A stretch of DNA of 12,718 bases from Candidatus Zambryskibacteria bacterium CG11_big_fil_rev_8_21_14_0_20_42_18. GTDB lineage: Bacteria > Patescibacteriota > Minisyncoccia > Phycocordibacterales > Zambryskibacteraceae. Shown one piece after another: positions 12,420 through 12,718 of the stretch. The stretch's first letter is position 1; every line of letters begins with the position of its first letter. The notes below the pieces were generated by a model that worked only from the letters and a program-made list of their open reading frames with translations, had not been told where the DNA came from and searched no databases. The position numbers and the translations under genes are program-made. The DNA lies in NCBI GenBank assembly GCA_002787855.1, contig PCVB01000027.1, forward strand, positions 1 through 12,718, written 5' to 3'.

Positions 12420-12718
12420 TTAATTTATTGCAGATCTAATTTGTGTAGCGATTTCGGTGGTATTGAGATTAATATGATTCTGGAATCGCAAAAGTGGGAC
12501 GCCGGCATATTTTAGAATTCGCTCCACTTCCTCATCACGCTCTCTTCTATCTGGTCGCTCATGCGAACTGTCATCGAGCTCAATTGCGAGCTTGGGAGAG
12601 ATATATTGTTTATCGCACAATACAAAATCTACCGACTTGCGATTGATATGTGCGAGCGCAGCTCTCCAATCCTGACCTCTTATCTTGTGATCAACTAATG
12701 TAGGGAGATGTGCTTGAG
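12420..12718 (-). CDS. DUF2726-type restriction-endonuclease-fold protein, C-terminal part (start outside window)
   Basis: The frame is open from the window edge to the TAA at 12420. The TTG at 12620 is not the real start, since the reading frame continues upstream without a stop (HKIRGQDWRAALAHINRK). The core is DUF2726: SVDFVLCD, then KLAIELDDSSHERPDRRERDEEV, then GVPLLRF. The pattern D...E-x-D is like the PD-(D/E)xK nuclease fold, with Asp of VDFVLCD and the Glu-Leu-Asp-Asp as likely metal ligands. Family members often carry a zinc-finger or a topoisomerase-like domain elsewhere; what precedes here cannot be seen. It may work on DNA, but the family's role is not established. It is on the same strand as the genes downstream, separated from them by the repeat-bearing gap. 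Confidence 0.85.
   Translation of the reverse strand, partial: QAHLPTLVDHKIRGQDWRAALAHINRKSVDFVLCDKQYISPKLAIELDDSSHERPDRRERDEEVERILKYAGVPLLRFQNHINLNTTEIATQIRSAIN

Noticed and set aside
12420..12620. A separate 66-residue gene at the right end
   Set aside because: The frame goes on upstream without a stop to the window edge and the DUF2726 core needs those residues; the short call only marks an internal TTG.

Overview
The window looks like part of the chromosome of a Candidate Phyla Radiation (Patescibacteria) bacterium, most likely of the Parcubacteria/Paceibacteria side. This is inferred from family content and compactness, not from a marker-gene tree. The supporting signs are a DUF5671 membrane protein, a matrixin-type metalloprotease carrying a coiled coil, domain-trimmed housekeeping proteins (a leucyl-tRNA synthetase with a small editing domain and a YchF without its coiled coil), many tightly packed small genes, and few Shine-Dalgarno sites. 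UGA is used as a stop codon (for example at 7364 and 6480), so the UGA=Gly code of Gracilibacteria and Absconditabacteria does not apply.

Layout. Positions 1-3740 are housekeeping: leuS (minus, its C-terminal part lies outside the window), a DUF5671 membrane protein, ychF (minus) and, divergently, a nucleoside diphosphate kinase (plus) with a clear promoter and terminator. Positions 3782-8926 are an accessory island: a minus-strand operon running from a PLP-dependent aminotransferase-like enzyme to a DcsG-like ATP-grasp ligase to a Nudix hydrolase, then a plus-strand PI3/PI4-kinase-like phosphotransferase, and divergent from it a second ATP-grasp ligase of the amino-acid-ligase/biotin-carboxylase-like type. 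Positions 8927-9200 are a non-coding gap with repeated AGCT-centred motifs. Positions 9201-11619 are one tight minus-strand operon: tiny ORF, two-TM protein, DUF167, matrixin, Lys-rich micro-protein, 76-aa protein, flavodoxin-fold oxidoreductase. Positions 11622-12718 hold a DUF2238-like membrane protein bracketed by two copies of a 34-nt hairpin repeat, then the C-terminal part of a DUF2726 nuclease-fold protein.

How the genes may work together. The best candidate for an undescribed system is 3782-8926. Two unrelated ATP-grasp ligases, a complete fold-type-I PLP enzyme, a Nudix hydrolase and a small kinase-like enzyme are the parts expected for making and modifying a small amino-acid- or dipeptide-like metabolite. 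Bacilysin (BacD ligase, BacF aminotransferase) and D-cycloserine (DcsG) are the nearest conceptual parallels. Product and function are unknown. Several promoters in this island sit so close to the ATG that the mRNAs would be leaderless or nearly so, which fits the lack of Shine-Dalgarno sites there.
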